Shown here: positions 22,101-32,548 of the stretch, in pieces
How the letters are laid out: each line of letters opens with the position of its first letter
Numbering within the stretch: position 1 is the stretch's first letter
Assembly (NCBI GenBank): GCA_007258455.2
Contig: VDFB02252616.1
Span: 125,887,107-125,951,106, forward strand
Length of the DNA stretch: 64,000 nt
DNA from: Sequoia sempervirens
Lineage: Eukaryota > Streptophyta > Pinopsida > Cupressales > Cupressaceae
Direction of reading: 5' to 3'
Translations under genes and position numbers: made by a program
The notes under the pieces: generated by a model
Seen by the model: the letters and a program-made list of their open reading frames with translations, nothing else
Database searches by the model: none
Told to the model about the DNA's origin: nothing

Positions 22101-22672
22101 ATGCTATGGCCAAGCACAATGAGGTGGTAGACACCGTTATAAGGCATTTAAATAAAAAGATTGATTCTAAGCTGCCAGTTGTACATTCTTTGTATTCTTT
22201 ATTCTTGGAGGCTTCTAGGTTTGATGTGAATAATAGGCCCCAATCATTAAAGCCTACTCAAAATTTTCTGATATCATTGAAGGGATTCCAGGCCTTGCCT
22301 GATTATCTGAGTAAGAAAATTAGGGAATTAATAAAGAATTTTGATGATTGGGATGACACCTTCCTGCCAGATATAATGGATACAAGTGGAAATGTTCAGA
22401 CATTGCAGCAATGGCAAGAAAAGGTAGAGGAGGTTATTAATGAAAAAATTAAATTAATTTGTGATGATTCAAATCATGACTTGCTGGTAAATAGCATGGA
22501 TAAAATAATTAATACTAGCATGTTTCTGGAATCATTTGAAAGGGAGGCCAACCAGGTTGCAGTGAAGTTCACACCTTACAGTACCAAGATGAAGGAGGTG
22601 ATGTAATTTAATTGGCTGACAGATGAGGAATATCAGAGTTGGGTTGACAAGTACTTAACTGAGGAGGAGTGA
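19126..22672 (+). pseudogene. Decayed ~1180-codon intronless reading frame, unknown function
   Basis: One protein can be followed from the ATG at 19126 to TGA ending 22672. TAG codons interrupt at 19141, 19168, 19324 and 19348, and a 347-codon open run follows (19393-20436). A frameshift lies near 20480, then 20580-21053, 21426-21773 and 21833-22606 are open, with TAG or TAA between them. The N-terminal third includes LLLAVALRYDPVTRVI and NVNADVIRRFFDLSENGSL, a layout a little like gag-like proteins of plant retroelements. The centre is Pro-rich and acidic (LDSPPQDDPMEPPPDPSP). The C-terminal part looks coiled-coil (QKRNVELQSEVDRLRYG and VTELQAALRASEDNAMAKH). No protease, RT, nuclease or transposase motif is seen. 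I do not recognise the family; a gag-like protein or a captured host gene are both possible. Confidence 0.6.
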
Positions 22673-23864
22673 AGTGTTGTATAGTACCGGCAACTAACAG
22701 CTCAACAGTTATGTATAACTGAATTTTGGTTTTGCTCCATGGCAGTTTTGGGTGCAGTTTTCGAGGAGTAACAGATGTTGTGGTTATTTTTGCAATGAGT
22801 GGAATCAATAGAAAGATGCTCCGGGGTTTGGTGGTTGTGTTTTCAGTTTTGAAATTGGATGTACCAGTCCAATTGATCAATAACATGTGTAATTTCTTGC
22901 CTGATGCTTGTTGCTCCTTCATTTTCTATAAGAAGGATTTCAAGGCTAGAAATTAGGGCTAGCAAGTTACATATTTTTTGTAGTCAAGTCTAGGTAAAGT
23001 TGCAGAGCAAGAAATTGTAAGAACTTTTGTGAATACCATGGCAATTTAGGTTTGGGTTATTTTGTAAATGGTTTTAAACTTATGAAGACCGCATGTTTTA
23101 TAACAGTACCATCATTTCAAGGTAAGATGATATAGCTCTAGCTCAATTCTCTCCTCTGTACAAACATATCATGTTTTAAATAAAATAATCAAGGATTATG
23201 ATGTTCATCTCATCATCTCGATGTGTGTGTTTTCTGTCTTGGCTTTAATTCAAAGAATTAATTAAAATGCTTAGATGAAATCATGGATGGGTATGTTTGT
23301 AAAAGGATTAAATAAGTATCGGGTTGGGGCAAAAATTGATAATGTTGTAATGCAACGTTGTCAGGGATCCTATATGCTGAGTATTTAAATATGTTGTCGA
23401 ATTGTGACTGTTTATGAGTTTGACTCGCTAATGGTATATGACACTGATCTAAATCGTACAAGTTTGTAAATCTTTGTGTCTGTATGTTTTTGCTTAGGGC
23501 TTGCCACCAAATTTGAAAATTAAATGACTATCATAAGATACGGAATAATGTTGTAATTATCTCATGCTCCAGGTAGCTGACATTACTAGTGAAAGTCACA
23601 TTCATTTTAGTGATATCCTATTTTGTTGAGCCATTTGTGGGATTATCTGTGATTTTGTTAATGATTGTTTATGAGTTTGGTGCAGAGATCATAAACACAT
23701 TATAGGGATCACCCTCCTGGGTCTTGCAGAACCTGATGTGTAGGAGGTTATTTTAAAATCCTCGTCAGTTGGTCTAGGTTCTCTGAGCTGCCCTTGATTG
23801 GAATTGGAAATTCCATAGGTAGATTAGGAGACAAACCTGGTTAACAGCATAAAAAACCACCAAC
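22673..23864 (+). other. Downstream non-coding part of the 6-kb insertion
   Basis: No coding signal. It is T/G-rich and resembles a long 3' UTR. It shares no recognisable long repeat with 17813-19125, which argues against full-length LTRs. The last bases before the duplication are aaccaccaac. Confidence 0.5.
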
Positions 23865-24170
23865 AATTGTTTGAAAATGCCTAAAGAATGTACATTTGAT
23901 GGAATGCCATGACAACCATAGCAATTTTGCTTGTCATGGCATTCCATCAACATGAGACTACATTTCGAGACATTTTTTTCAAGCAGTTCACCGCCTTGTC
24001 TATGCTACCACATTTTTCATACATGTCTACCAAAGCATTTTATCAAACAGTTCATTGCCTTGCTGCTATGGCTAAAAGCCTAAAACAGGTGCTTTCAAAC
24101 AAGCTATGGATGCTTGGAAAAAATCTATCAAAGCATAATAGTAAGCAACAAGCCATGGTCTCATTATTTC
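23865..24170. repeat. Palindromic array, right part
   Basis: The fourth unit resumes here (tttgaaaatgcc, then tgatggaatgccatgac at 23899, with the matching arm ending near 23957). It is followed by the flanking sequence ctaccaaagcattttatcaaac and gctatggatgcttgg. It ends near 24165, before non-repetitive intron sequence. Confidence 0.82.
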
Positions 24171-25818
24171 TTTTGCACAAAAATCAGCTCAATTTTATTC
24201 ACATTTTTTTGAAGATTTTAAACATGTTTTTTGGCAATTTTGAAGTTTGAAACGAGAAAAAATCAGGGAAAAAATCGTCCAGCCTGCAGTTTTTTTTAAA
24301 AATCGTAATTAATTGGGATTTTTTGCAGATTTATGCTTCTATATCACATACCTTCCTTGGCCCAGTGGTGTCTTTCCTTTTTTCTTTTCAGCCTTCTCCT
24401 TTCCATCGGACACCAGGTCCTTCCACTCCCTATCCGGAATCATGGGGACGCTGTACTTTTGTTCTTCTAAATGCGGACCCGTATTGGTCCCTCACATACT
24501 CTTTAGATAAGTACCAGCTTTCTTAAGGACCTTGGTTCACTTGAATGTTTTATCACCGAATAGCACAACTAAATGGTTAATGAGCTCATCTTTTAAATCT
24601 TCATTTTGGGCATTCCACCGTGTACGTATGGTGGGCCTGAAGAGCTCCAATGTAATATCACTTAGATGTTTATAAAAAACATCATTTCCTGCAAAATGAT
24701 CATGGGATCAATAGTCTAAAAAGAGCGTCAATAAGTAAATTTCAATTGGATTATATAGAATAATAATTAAAACATTTTAAAGTACCTGGGACCTTCTCTA
24801 TCTTTATGGGAATGAAATCCTCGGTCACCACAAGTGTGACCAGCAATGTTCCCGTACTAGTAATATGCGAAGATCCAAGAAATGCTGCTAAAACATCACC
24901 AGTAGTAGTGGCCTCTGCATCCCCAAGTACATGTCCTGACGCATGTTCTGGTATGTGTTCGCTGCCAGAGGGTGTGTTAACGGATGCCTACATGGTATGT
25001 GTTGTTGACATTTCAAACGACAATATAGGCACGGATGATGCGGTTAGATAATGTGATGTATGCCTAGGAAGATTAGGATGGACACTTGTACCAACCCTTA
25101 CTCCTTGGGAAGCACTTGCAGTACCCTGATCATGGCCAGGAGTATCATGAGGAGGCAAATAACCCTATTAAAATAACACATATTTTAGTTCATGACATAA
25201 AAGAGTACAAAATATAAAACCGTGAATGAACTTATGTTATAATTAAAGACATCATGACAGCTTACTTCCAAGTTTTGTAATCGCTCTCTCAATACTTTAA
25301 CCCTCTCTCTTATCTCATCTGTTTGAGTCATTTTGAACATCAACTTAGTCATTTCTTCATTGCATATTTTCATGAGCTTCTTTATCGTATCATAAGGGTT
25401 TGCTGAATAAGACATGTCATCATCAGAAAATATTGATTGCACCTCAGTATGGATGCTCTCCTCTATTGTTTGTGCCTTTCCCCGATCAGTCGAAGATAAC
25501 AATAATATTAAAAACATTATCAAAATTAACCCAAAAAACTTATGAAAAAAACATAATAATAAAACATTTTCCTCATATCTAATTTGTACACTTACAATGA
25601 GGTAAACCTGTCGGGTAGAAGCGGATGAAGATACATTGGGATCTGTGCTCTGGTCCAGATCCTTCTCCGTACAATCAACGTCCCCCTGTGACAAAAATTA
25701 AATATAAAAAGCAAATACCAAAATGAAACCAATAGACTTATGAAAAAAAACATAAGCCTAAAAATGGTATATTGGAGTCATTAATTGGAGGTTGGGTAAA
25801 ATGGTACATAGTACATAC

Positions 25819-25956
25819 CACCCCCATAGTAATTGTGTTTGTAACTAAGCGATTCAAATTGTAATCAATTAGCAACTCTTTCCCGCCGCTTATTGATTTT
25901 ATCGCACATACTAATACACGGTTTCTCACAAGTGCCCTCGAATATGCAATTGGGTT
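25819..25956 (-). other. SET-like coding segment at the gap edge
   Basis: The minus-strand exon reads NPIAYSRALVRNRVLVCAI, then KSISGGKELLIDYNLNRL, then a GT donor. The stretch I-x-x-G-x-E-L-x-x-D-Y-N matches the late SET-domain motif (IxxGEELxxDY). In frame it leads into the next exon (GDVDCTEKDLDQ). The N-terminal part is in the N gap, so the diagnostic NHxCxPN motif cannot be checked. It may instead be a chance match in a transposase. Confidence 0.4.
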
Positions 25957-26056
25957 NNNNNNNNNNNNNNNNNNNNNNNNNNNNNNNNNNNNNNNNNNNN
26001 NNNNNNNNNNNNNNNNNNNNNNNNNNNNNNNNNNNNNNNNNNNNNNNNNNNNNNNN
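25957..26056. other. Assembly gap, 100 N
   Basis: Exactly 100 N, so its real length is unknown. Left is the interior of the CACTA gene; right is the middle of the gag-like frame of A2. Nothing in the sequence shows that the two sides are truly adjacent. Confidence 0.99.
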
Positions 26057-26951
26057 TCACTCATGCTCAAACAACTCCTAATGCATGTCCTCCTCGTGAT
26101 GTTGACATCATTGGAGATGATGATTCCATCATGAATGAATTCATAAATGATTTCCTTAACAACCTTGAGTCCAATGCATCCTTTTATCCTTCAATGAAAC
26201 AACCCACAAAACTTGAAATGTTTGATCTTTTACATCCTAAAATTGAATCTCAAGTTGAACCTAAGTTCCCTACCCTAGGTGAACCTAACACCTCTAAAAA
26301 AGAAAACATTCAGCCATCCTATGTCAACAAAGTAACCAACACATCAATCAACCTTGAAGAGACATATGGAAAAGGATTCATGATCTTACACAAAAAGGAT
26401 TTGATACAACAAGTGAGCATACAATTCATCAACCCCTAGAAAAAATACCAACTAAAGAAACCAAAAGGATATGATATCAAGATTCCCCCCTCAACATAAG
26501 TTATCCTAAAAAATACCTAAGGCTTCATAGTGATGGTACAGTAATCTTAGATCCCCCTCCTAATATAAATGTCATCCTTCCTAAAGATCAACCTATACCT
26601 CTTAAGGAAAAGGATAACAAAGACAAGATCGTCTCAGGACCTCCTTTCATAATCCCATCTACAGAAGCTGGCGAATCTAGTAAGTGCAAGAGGCCCTACA
26701 AGCTACAAAAACTCAAGTTCCCTTGTCTTCCACCTAAAAGTGAAAGGAAACTACAAATACTTCTAAACAAATAGATTATAACATTACCACCATTGAAAGA
26801 CAGGCTCATACTATATCCTAAAGATACAAATGTTCCACATTGCCAATACCATAAAACTCTTGGACATAGTACTAATGAGTGTCATGCATTCAAATTAGTA
26901 TTGAGAATTTTTCACTTCGATGACAATGATTTCCATAGAGTGATTGCATAA
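26057..26951 (+). pseudogene. gag-like protein of A2, C-terminal part
   Basis: The frame begins at the gap with HAQTTPNACP, parallels the A1 frame at 4685-5725 and ends with TAA at 26949-26951. The C-terminal zinc-knuckle-like motif is better preserved than in A1: CQYHKTLGHSTNECHAF, with C, H, H and C all present. Frameshifts occur between about 26440 and 26500. Function by analogy is a nucleocapsid-like protein of a non-autonomous element; no enzymatic domain is present. The N-terminus is lost in the gap. Confidence 0.65.
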
Positions 26952-27679
26952 CATACACCTCCTGATCCTTGCCATGTAATAGTTATAAAATATTAAAACA
27001 TTCTCACTATTACATGTTTTACACTTATTGAAAACCATCTTCTTTAAGGCAAGGATCTCATTTTCCTCACCAATCTTAGCCCATTCTTTTCTTTCACAAA
27101 GTGGGGGCAAGAATTTGATAGACTTTTTCCTAGTAATGTATCTTTTGTTGTCCCTTTGGCTATTTTCCTTCCTTCCATTTATACTGACTAAGATTGAGAG
27201 GTGGATGACTTGCTTTAGGTTGACTCACTTGTGCCCTACTAGTCCTTTTCTTTTTCATTTTTCTTTGTAATTGCATTTGCATAATTTGATCCCTCATTAC
27301 ATTTCATTTGATGTTCCTCTCTCTTTTGTGCATTCTTCTATATGTACCTTCATTCTTCTCTATGTCATAATCATTGTTCATTTGCCTTATATTTTCATTT
27401 TGGGGATGATGCAAGGCATCAAGACATTTATGTCTCTTCCATGTTGACCCAAAAGCTTTTTCTTTATATTTTTCATTTTTCTTGTGTTTTCCTTTTGGGC
27501 ATGACACAAGGTGATGATACATTTATGTTTCTTCCATGTTGAACCAAAAGGTTTTCTTTTTTTTTCACTTTATTTATGTCATTCTTCTACTTCTATGAGT
27601 ATTTGGGGAATGATGATAGTTCCATGCTCTATGACAACATTATAGCATAGACATACTGACCCCAAATCCATAGATCCTA
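26952..27679 (+). other. Non-coding interior of A2
   Basis: T/C-rich sequence homologous to 5726-6360 in A1. No supported coding region; short frames on both strands lie in low-complexity ttttctttt sequence. Confidence 0.6.
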
Positions 27680-28821
27680 TGAGACAAGGATTGTCAGTGT
27701 GGATTGATTAAACTTAATCCATGATGAATTGAAGCATAATTTACCCAAATAAACTTGCATCTACCAAACAAGATCATTCAAATTGAAAATATAAAACTAA
27801 GAATTTATACAAACTGAAAGTTACAAACAATAACACAATTAAAATCCTACTGTAACCTATTTGAAACTTATCCTATTTTGGAATTGGTGTCGTGTTGATG
27901 TGAAACAATGACCCTTTCCCAATCCCATGATTAGTGAGCCTTGTTCAGTCAATTCTATGGAAGAGAATCAATGAAACCATTTTGATAAGGGGATGGAAAC
28001 CTAGTTTATGCTAAAAATGAACATGATGCAAGCTAAATTAACATGATTTTATGCTACAAATGATCTAATTATGCAATTTCTAAGCTATTCTAAGCTAATT
28101 CTAAGCTAAAAGATGAAAAATATAATTCATATACAAACTAAAATGGATGCATGGAAGCCATTAATGGATTGTTTTAAGTTATTATGCAATTAAAATAAAG
28201 TAAAACAAGCTAAAAGTGAGTAAAGTATGAGTGTGGATGCAAGTAAGTTCAACAACATAAGTTTTCAATTGAAAGATGGATCCATTTGTCTCCTAATAGT
28301 GACCTATTTATAGGAAATCAAATGAGAAAAAAAGTGATGATCAACGGTCCAAGATGAAGGAGATGAGAGGCATGGGTCATGGACTCTCATCAACAGATGA
28401 AAATGCATGATGAGATTTAATTAAGGGTTCACACTTGCCTCAAACATACACACTTTTGACCTACTCACATAGGTCAAAGTTGACTTGTTCAAAAGGTTAA
28501 AGGTGATAACTTGCTTCAGAGGAAAAGTGAAAATATCCCTTTTTCAAATGATGGAGGAATAAGAATATTATTTTGGAATATTCATTTGGGTGAGGAAAAA
28601 CAGAATTTTGAAAATTAAAAGAAAACTTTGATTGTGCAAAAAAGGGAGATAAGGAATATTTCAAGGGAATATTCCCTTTTAGAGGAAAATTTGTTTAATT
28701 GCTAATTAAAAAAGGTTTAATCATGCAATTAAGGGATTTGGAGGAATAATGTGATATTTATTAAATAATTTAATAAATGGGGAGGGGAAAGAGATGAAAT
28801 GATATTTAATTAACTTAGGGT
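27680..28821 (-). repeat. 3' LTR of element E, left part
   Basis: This is the distal part of a minus-strand LTR whose start (TGTAGACACTC on the minus strand) is at 47321. It is interrupted at 28821 by element B; the agggt at 28817-28821 is repeated at 47054-47058. The left boundary is placed where A2 similarity ends (atagatccta, then tgagacaagg), uncertain by a few bases. A minus-strand TATA box lies at 28305-28312. Confidence 0.72.
28305..28312 (-). promoter_or_regulatory. TATA box in the LTR of E
   Basis: The minus strand reads CCTATAAATAGGTC, a near-consensus TATA box in the orientation of element E. The B insertion has separated it from the first 263 bp of the LTR. Confidence 0.5.
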
Positions 28822-30068
28822 TGTAGACACTAAAAATTGGTCTAAGCCAGTGACTTCGATTTCTTCATAATTCCTATCTTCATTGTCATAATTAAATAAT
28901 ATTAATTGTTTAATTATTTTCTAAAGTCTTTTCTTATCTGTTAATTAAATAAATTTAATTATTTAATTAATTAATTTTAAGCTTTATTCTTCTATTAATT
29001 AAATAATAATAATTAATTCATAATTACCTTTGTTCATTCTTGATTAATTAAATAAATATTTTTTTATTTAATTATGTCACTAATTCAGTTTATCCCCTTT
29101 CTAAAATTAAATAAATTCTTATTTAATTTATTCTTATTACACTTTCGTCTATAATTAAATAATCACTTTAATTATTTAATTATTCTTTAATCTTTTCTCT
29201 AGTCAATTAAATAAATCTTAATTTATTTAATCCTCTAATTTCGAATGTTGAATTAAATAATCATTTAATTCATAAAAGGAATTATTCTTGGAATATTCTT
29301 ATATAATTGGGTAATGACCTAGTTATCTAATTATTCATTCACCACTTAACTTGAGATTTAATTAAATCAATCAGTTGTCTCCTAATTTAATAGTTGTTTG
29401 TTTCTAACAAATGGAATCTCTATTTTAATCAATCAGGTATCTTGTCTTATTCTTTTGTGTGCACACATTTATATTAATTAAATAGCTTTATTTAATTAAT
29501 TCATTCATTTGTGCATTTGAACAGACCATTTCCTCCATGCTAATCCTCATCTTTGCATGCAATCATTCTTCTTCTAGCTTTCAAACACTTTCAACTAAAG
29601 ATTAAATTATTATTTAATCTTAATTCTGACCTTTTATGTTTTATCACTCACATCACTACTGACACTAATCTTAATGCATGTCGAATCTTTCAATCTTAAT
29701 CATATGTCTATCTTACAAGCTGAGCCTATCATTTGAAAACCCTATTTTCTATAAATTAGCTTGACCTTCATTATTGTTACTCCTAAAATCTTATGAATTT
29801 TGGAAGAAATCTATTATCTAAATCTTTGATGTTATTCTAAATCACTATCATAGGCTATACTTTTACAGAGAAATATGTGGGAAATTATAATCAAATAACA
29901 AAATGGAGAAGGAAAATCAAGGTTATGCATGGAATTGTGTAGATATTTAGTGAGATGGTTCTATTATTTACATTTTTAACTTTCCATTGTTCTTTGTTGT
30001 TAGCTTAGTTTACATTAGAGTTTATTGCATTGTTATTGCTATTATCTTTCTTGTTTACATGTGTTACA
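28822..30068 (+). repeat. 5' LTR of B (1247 bp)
   Basis: It starts at TGTAGACAC, ends at gtgttaca, and pairs with 45989-47053. The first ~700 bp is dense in attaaataa/ttatttaat motifs. It contains about 180 bp (about 29648-29826) missing from the 3' LTR, including a candidate TATA box at 29750. Confidence 0.92.
29750..29755 (+). promoter_or_regulatory. Candidate TATA box in the 5' LTR of B
   Basis: The context is ttttctataaattagc, about 320 bp before the LTR end. This segment is absent from the 3' LTR. Confidence 0.4.
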
Positions 30069-30085
30069 TTGGTGAGCCTGACGTG
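30069..30085 (+). other. Candidate primer-binding site of B
   Basis: ttggtgagcctgacgtg follows the LTR end directly and nearly matches the corresponding site of A1 (ttggtgaacctgacc). Confidence 0.55.
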
Positions 30086-32548
30086 GAGACATGCTCTTCA
30101 CAAAAGTCCATAAAAAAACTATTCCATTTTGTAGGTATCATATAGTCTAATGAATTTGATGCACAAAATAACACAATTGACATTATGAGCTACATATGAT
30201 GAATAATACGACACATATGGGTATCTGAAATGCATCTATGGCCTTATGCGATGCATCCAACTAGCAAAACTCATGGCACATCTAGCTGATATAATTCTTG
30301 AGTCCAAAATTTCAATTTCAAATTTTCATTGAATTTTTTGTTACGACTAATTTCAAATTTGTAACATGTGTTTTTGAGGAGTTAGCATAGTGTTTGTAGG
30401 ATGTTGTGTAGAAAAAAAGTTTTCAAACCCTTTTTGTAGAACAATAGACAAAGAAATATTTGAAACTATAGATGAATTGTTTTGTAGAACATGTGTTGAA
30501 GACTATTTTGAAATAGACTAAGTAGATTAGATAGTTTTCATTTGGGATTTAAAATTAACTATTGTCTATTGTGTTTGGTGCACTTGTATGATTTGTTAGA
30601 TTACAACCTGATTCAGTAATAGAAGTATCATCTCCCCTTGCACATTCGTGTGATATTGGGTGTAAGAGAAACTATTACTGACTCTAGAACTGGGCCTATC
30701 TTGGTGGGAAAAAGTACTCACCCTAAGATGATTCAAGCTAGCAACAAAGCTTTTTAGCCAAGCTACTCCTGACCGGTATATAAATGTGAATCATACTGGA
30801 AAGCTTAGGATTATAGGTGCAGATTTTTTATGTAGACGAGATTGTTGTATCTTTCCTCACACATAGCCACCTAAATAAGTGCCATTACTATGAGCCAATT
30901 TTTTTTAGTTAACCAAAAACCTTCTATTTATTGGTGTAAGAGGTCGAACCTTTGAAGCCATTTCACGTTCATGTGGTTCTTAGTAGAGATGAAAAGTATG
31001 CCATGGGAGTTTCACGGGTACTGAAGCTTGGCTAACCTGAAGAAGTGAGTTTCATGGAGTGGAACCAGTAGGGTCAAGCTTCTAATCATCTACTCTGAAT
31101 AAGCACAGTTGGGGAAACCCAAGTGAGAACTCAACAAATATTGTCACAACTAGCCTTAGGATTGTACTTGTCTTCTAGAATTATACATGTTCATGTTCGT
31201 CGAACTTGAAATACATTATTTTCTAATTGTCTTTATTTTCCAAAATTTGATCACAAATAGAGTCATTCCAAACTATAATTTACCAAAAAATTGCAATCGT
31301 TCACCAGAAAACCACAATTATCAAATAGAGTCACATTTTTTCACTAGAAAAATGCATATGTTAGCTAGAGTTGCATCTATTTACTAATCAATTGCATCCA
31401 TCAAAATGAGCCCAAAATCTCATTTACTAGAAAACTAAGCTGCATCTATTTACCAATTAGCCGCATCTTTTACTAAGAGTCACATTTGTATCCCGAGTTG
31501 CATATGTCTAGTTTGCTAACACCTTTGATACTAGAAAACTGCATTTGAAACCATTTGTGATGCATCATATTTGGTGAGTCACATATTCAGTATGGAATGA
31601 AACATATGCTCTATCATAGACCCAAACATTTGTTTACTAGTACACATTCTGAGTAAAAAAAACTACATCTACCAAATCATGAGTCACATCTGATACAATG
31701 AGTTGCATTTTCCTGATATAGAGTCATATCTGCTTGATACAAATCCAAGACACAATTTACCAGTAGACCACTCTGATATTAGGAACCACAATTGTTAATT
31801 TCTTAGAAGCATCTATCATCCTGCAATGCATTTTCCTAATTACCAAAAAACTAGAATTCAATGTTACAGTCTGAAACCAAATAGTCATACTAGTATTTGA
31901 TCTCTCTTTCCAAAATGATCCTTGGACAAAAAGTAGAAAGTTTTCTCATACTTTTCATGATTGCATCCTTTATATATCATTTAATCATTATTCATAGGCA
32001 TCCTAGTTGTAAATTTTACTTTCATCTTATGAGTCTTTATTACCTTTAGATAGACCAAACTTTTAGGGAAATCATCATTTATAGATCTTAGAATAGGTAA
32101 ACTTTCTACGCTTTGGATAAACCATCGCTTCAACAAACATTATCATTGAACCTAGTCATTTTTCATCATATCTTTTTTCCTCCACATGAGTCCTTCCAAC
32201 TCACCAGTCTAGTTTGGGAGGTCATCTTGTCTTTTGGTCCTAGTCCTACAAAGGTTCCTTGTCAAAACTAAACTGAAATCTGGGTTAAACTTTAGGTGGT
32301 TGGTAACCTCTTTTAGAGCCTTCCAAAATTGATTACCTTAGAAGTTTTCTTATACTATTGCATATGTAGACACTATCATCCTAGGATAACATCATTATAG
32401 ACATTCTTTATTTGCAAGAAAATACCAAAAAAAAAAATTGCATTCATTCCTTATATCCAAAAAACCGAAAAACATAGACTAGATTCATACCATCCATAGA
32501 CTTAGTTTTTGCATCCCTTTCACTTTGAGCTTATCTTACATGGTTGAA
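30086..32548 (+). other. Leader region of B
   Basis: About 2.5 kb separates the primer site from the first gag codon. No domain is seen. Between about 31300 and 31850 short diverged repeats of the type gcatctatttacca and gagtcaca recur, so part of the leader grew from a short motif. Confidence 0.6.

Larger units (their letters stand above)
17813..23864 (+). mobile_element. 6.05-kb insertion of unknown class, inside the palindromic array
   Basis: The array sequence stops at ggcagtgaattgt (17812/17813) and continues at aattgtttgaaaatgcc (23865). Joining the two sides restores the array consensus. AATTG, extendable to AATTGT, is duplicated at 17808-17812 and 23865-23869. No long terminal direct repeats, terminal inverted repeats or poly-A tail were found by eye. 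The block carries one decayed plus-strand reading frame of about 1180 codons with about 1.3 kb of upstream and 1.2 kb of downstream non-coding DNA. It could be an LTR element with very short or diverged LTRs, or a captured gene. Confidence 0.75.
16431..24351 (-). other. 7.9-kb intron of the CACTA gene
   Basis: The donor GTATGT is at the minus-strand side of 24351 and the acceptor ATAG at 16431. Joining across it keeps the reading frame (GQG-R-LLNTL). The intron contains the palindromic array and the inserted 6.05-kb block, which explains its length. Confidence 0.72.
14229..25956 (-). mobile_element. CACTA (En/Spm-type) DNA transposon, right part lost in the gap
   Basis: The terminus starts CACTACAGGATTTGACACC at 14229 inside the gag of C', preceded by atg, the expected 3-bp target site. 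A subterminal region rich in CGACGAAA/TTTCGTCG motifs follows. A spliced transposase-type gene on the minus strand ends at 15351, so 14229 is the 3' end of the element. Splice sites and reading phase connect exons all the way to 25956, where 100 N interrupt. The opposite terminus and the second atg duplication are not in the window. One intron holds the palindromic array and the 6.05-kb insertion, which together account for most of the length. Confidence 0.82.
15351..25956 (-). pseudogene. CACTA transposase-type gene (Ptta/En/Spm plant family), at least 10 exons
   Basis: Minus-strand exons join in phase with GT/AG sites. They are 25956-25819 (partial), 25685-25618, about 25482-25266, 25164-24786, 24688-24352, 16430-16331, about 16242-16080, then three similar cassettes near 15890-15812, 15723-15649 and 15555-15483, and 15388-15351 with the stop. 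The exons around the giant intron give IPDREWKDLVSDGKEKAEKK, then GKTPLGQGR joined to LLNTLSKETKARLEK and HKLGSGGYMKLA. This follows the W-x-x-L / R / HxxGSxxY layout of Ptta-type plant transposases. A 5' segment resembles a SET motif. The protein ends NPPLKRRPRHE, a basic tail. A few stops (TGA near 24530 and 24500, TAG near 24985 and 16125) indicate decay. The upstream coding part is in the gap. Confidence 0.72.
26057..27679 (+). mobile_element. LTR retrotransposon A2, internal fragment
   Basis: It is collinear with the interior of A1 from about 4855 to 6360 (gag-like frame, a cagtgggggcaag block, and the aaatccatagatcc block). Its left part is in or beyond the gap. It stops at about 27680, where the LTR of element E begins. 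Local duplications occur near 27401-27545. Confidence 0.8.

Noticed and set aside
22673..23864. Long terminal repeat at the right end of the 6-kb insertion
   Set aside because: No matching sequence was found in 17813-19125 by eye.
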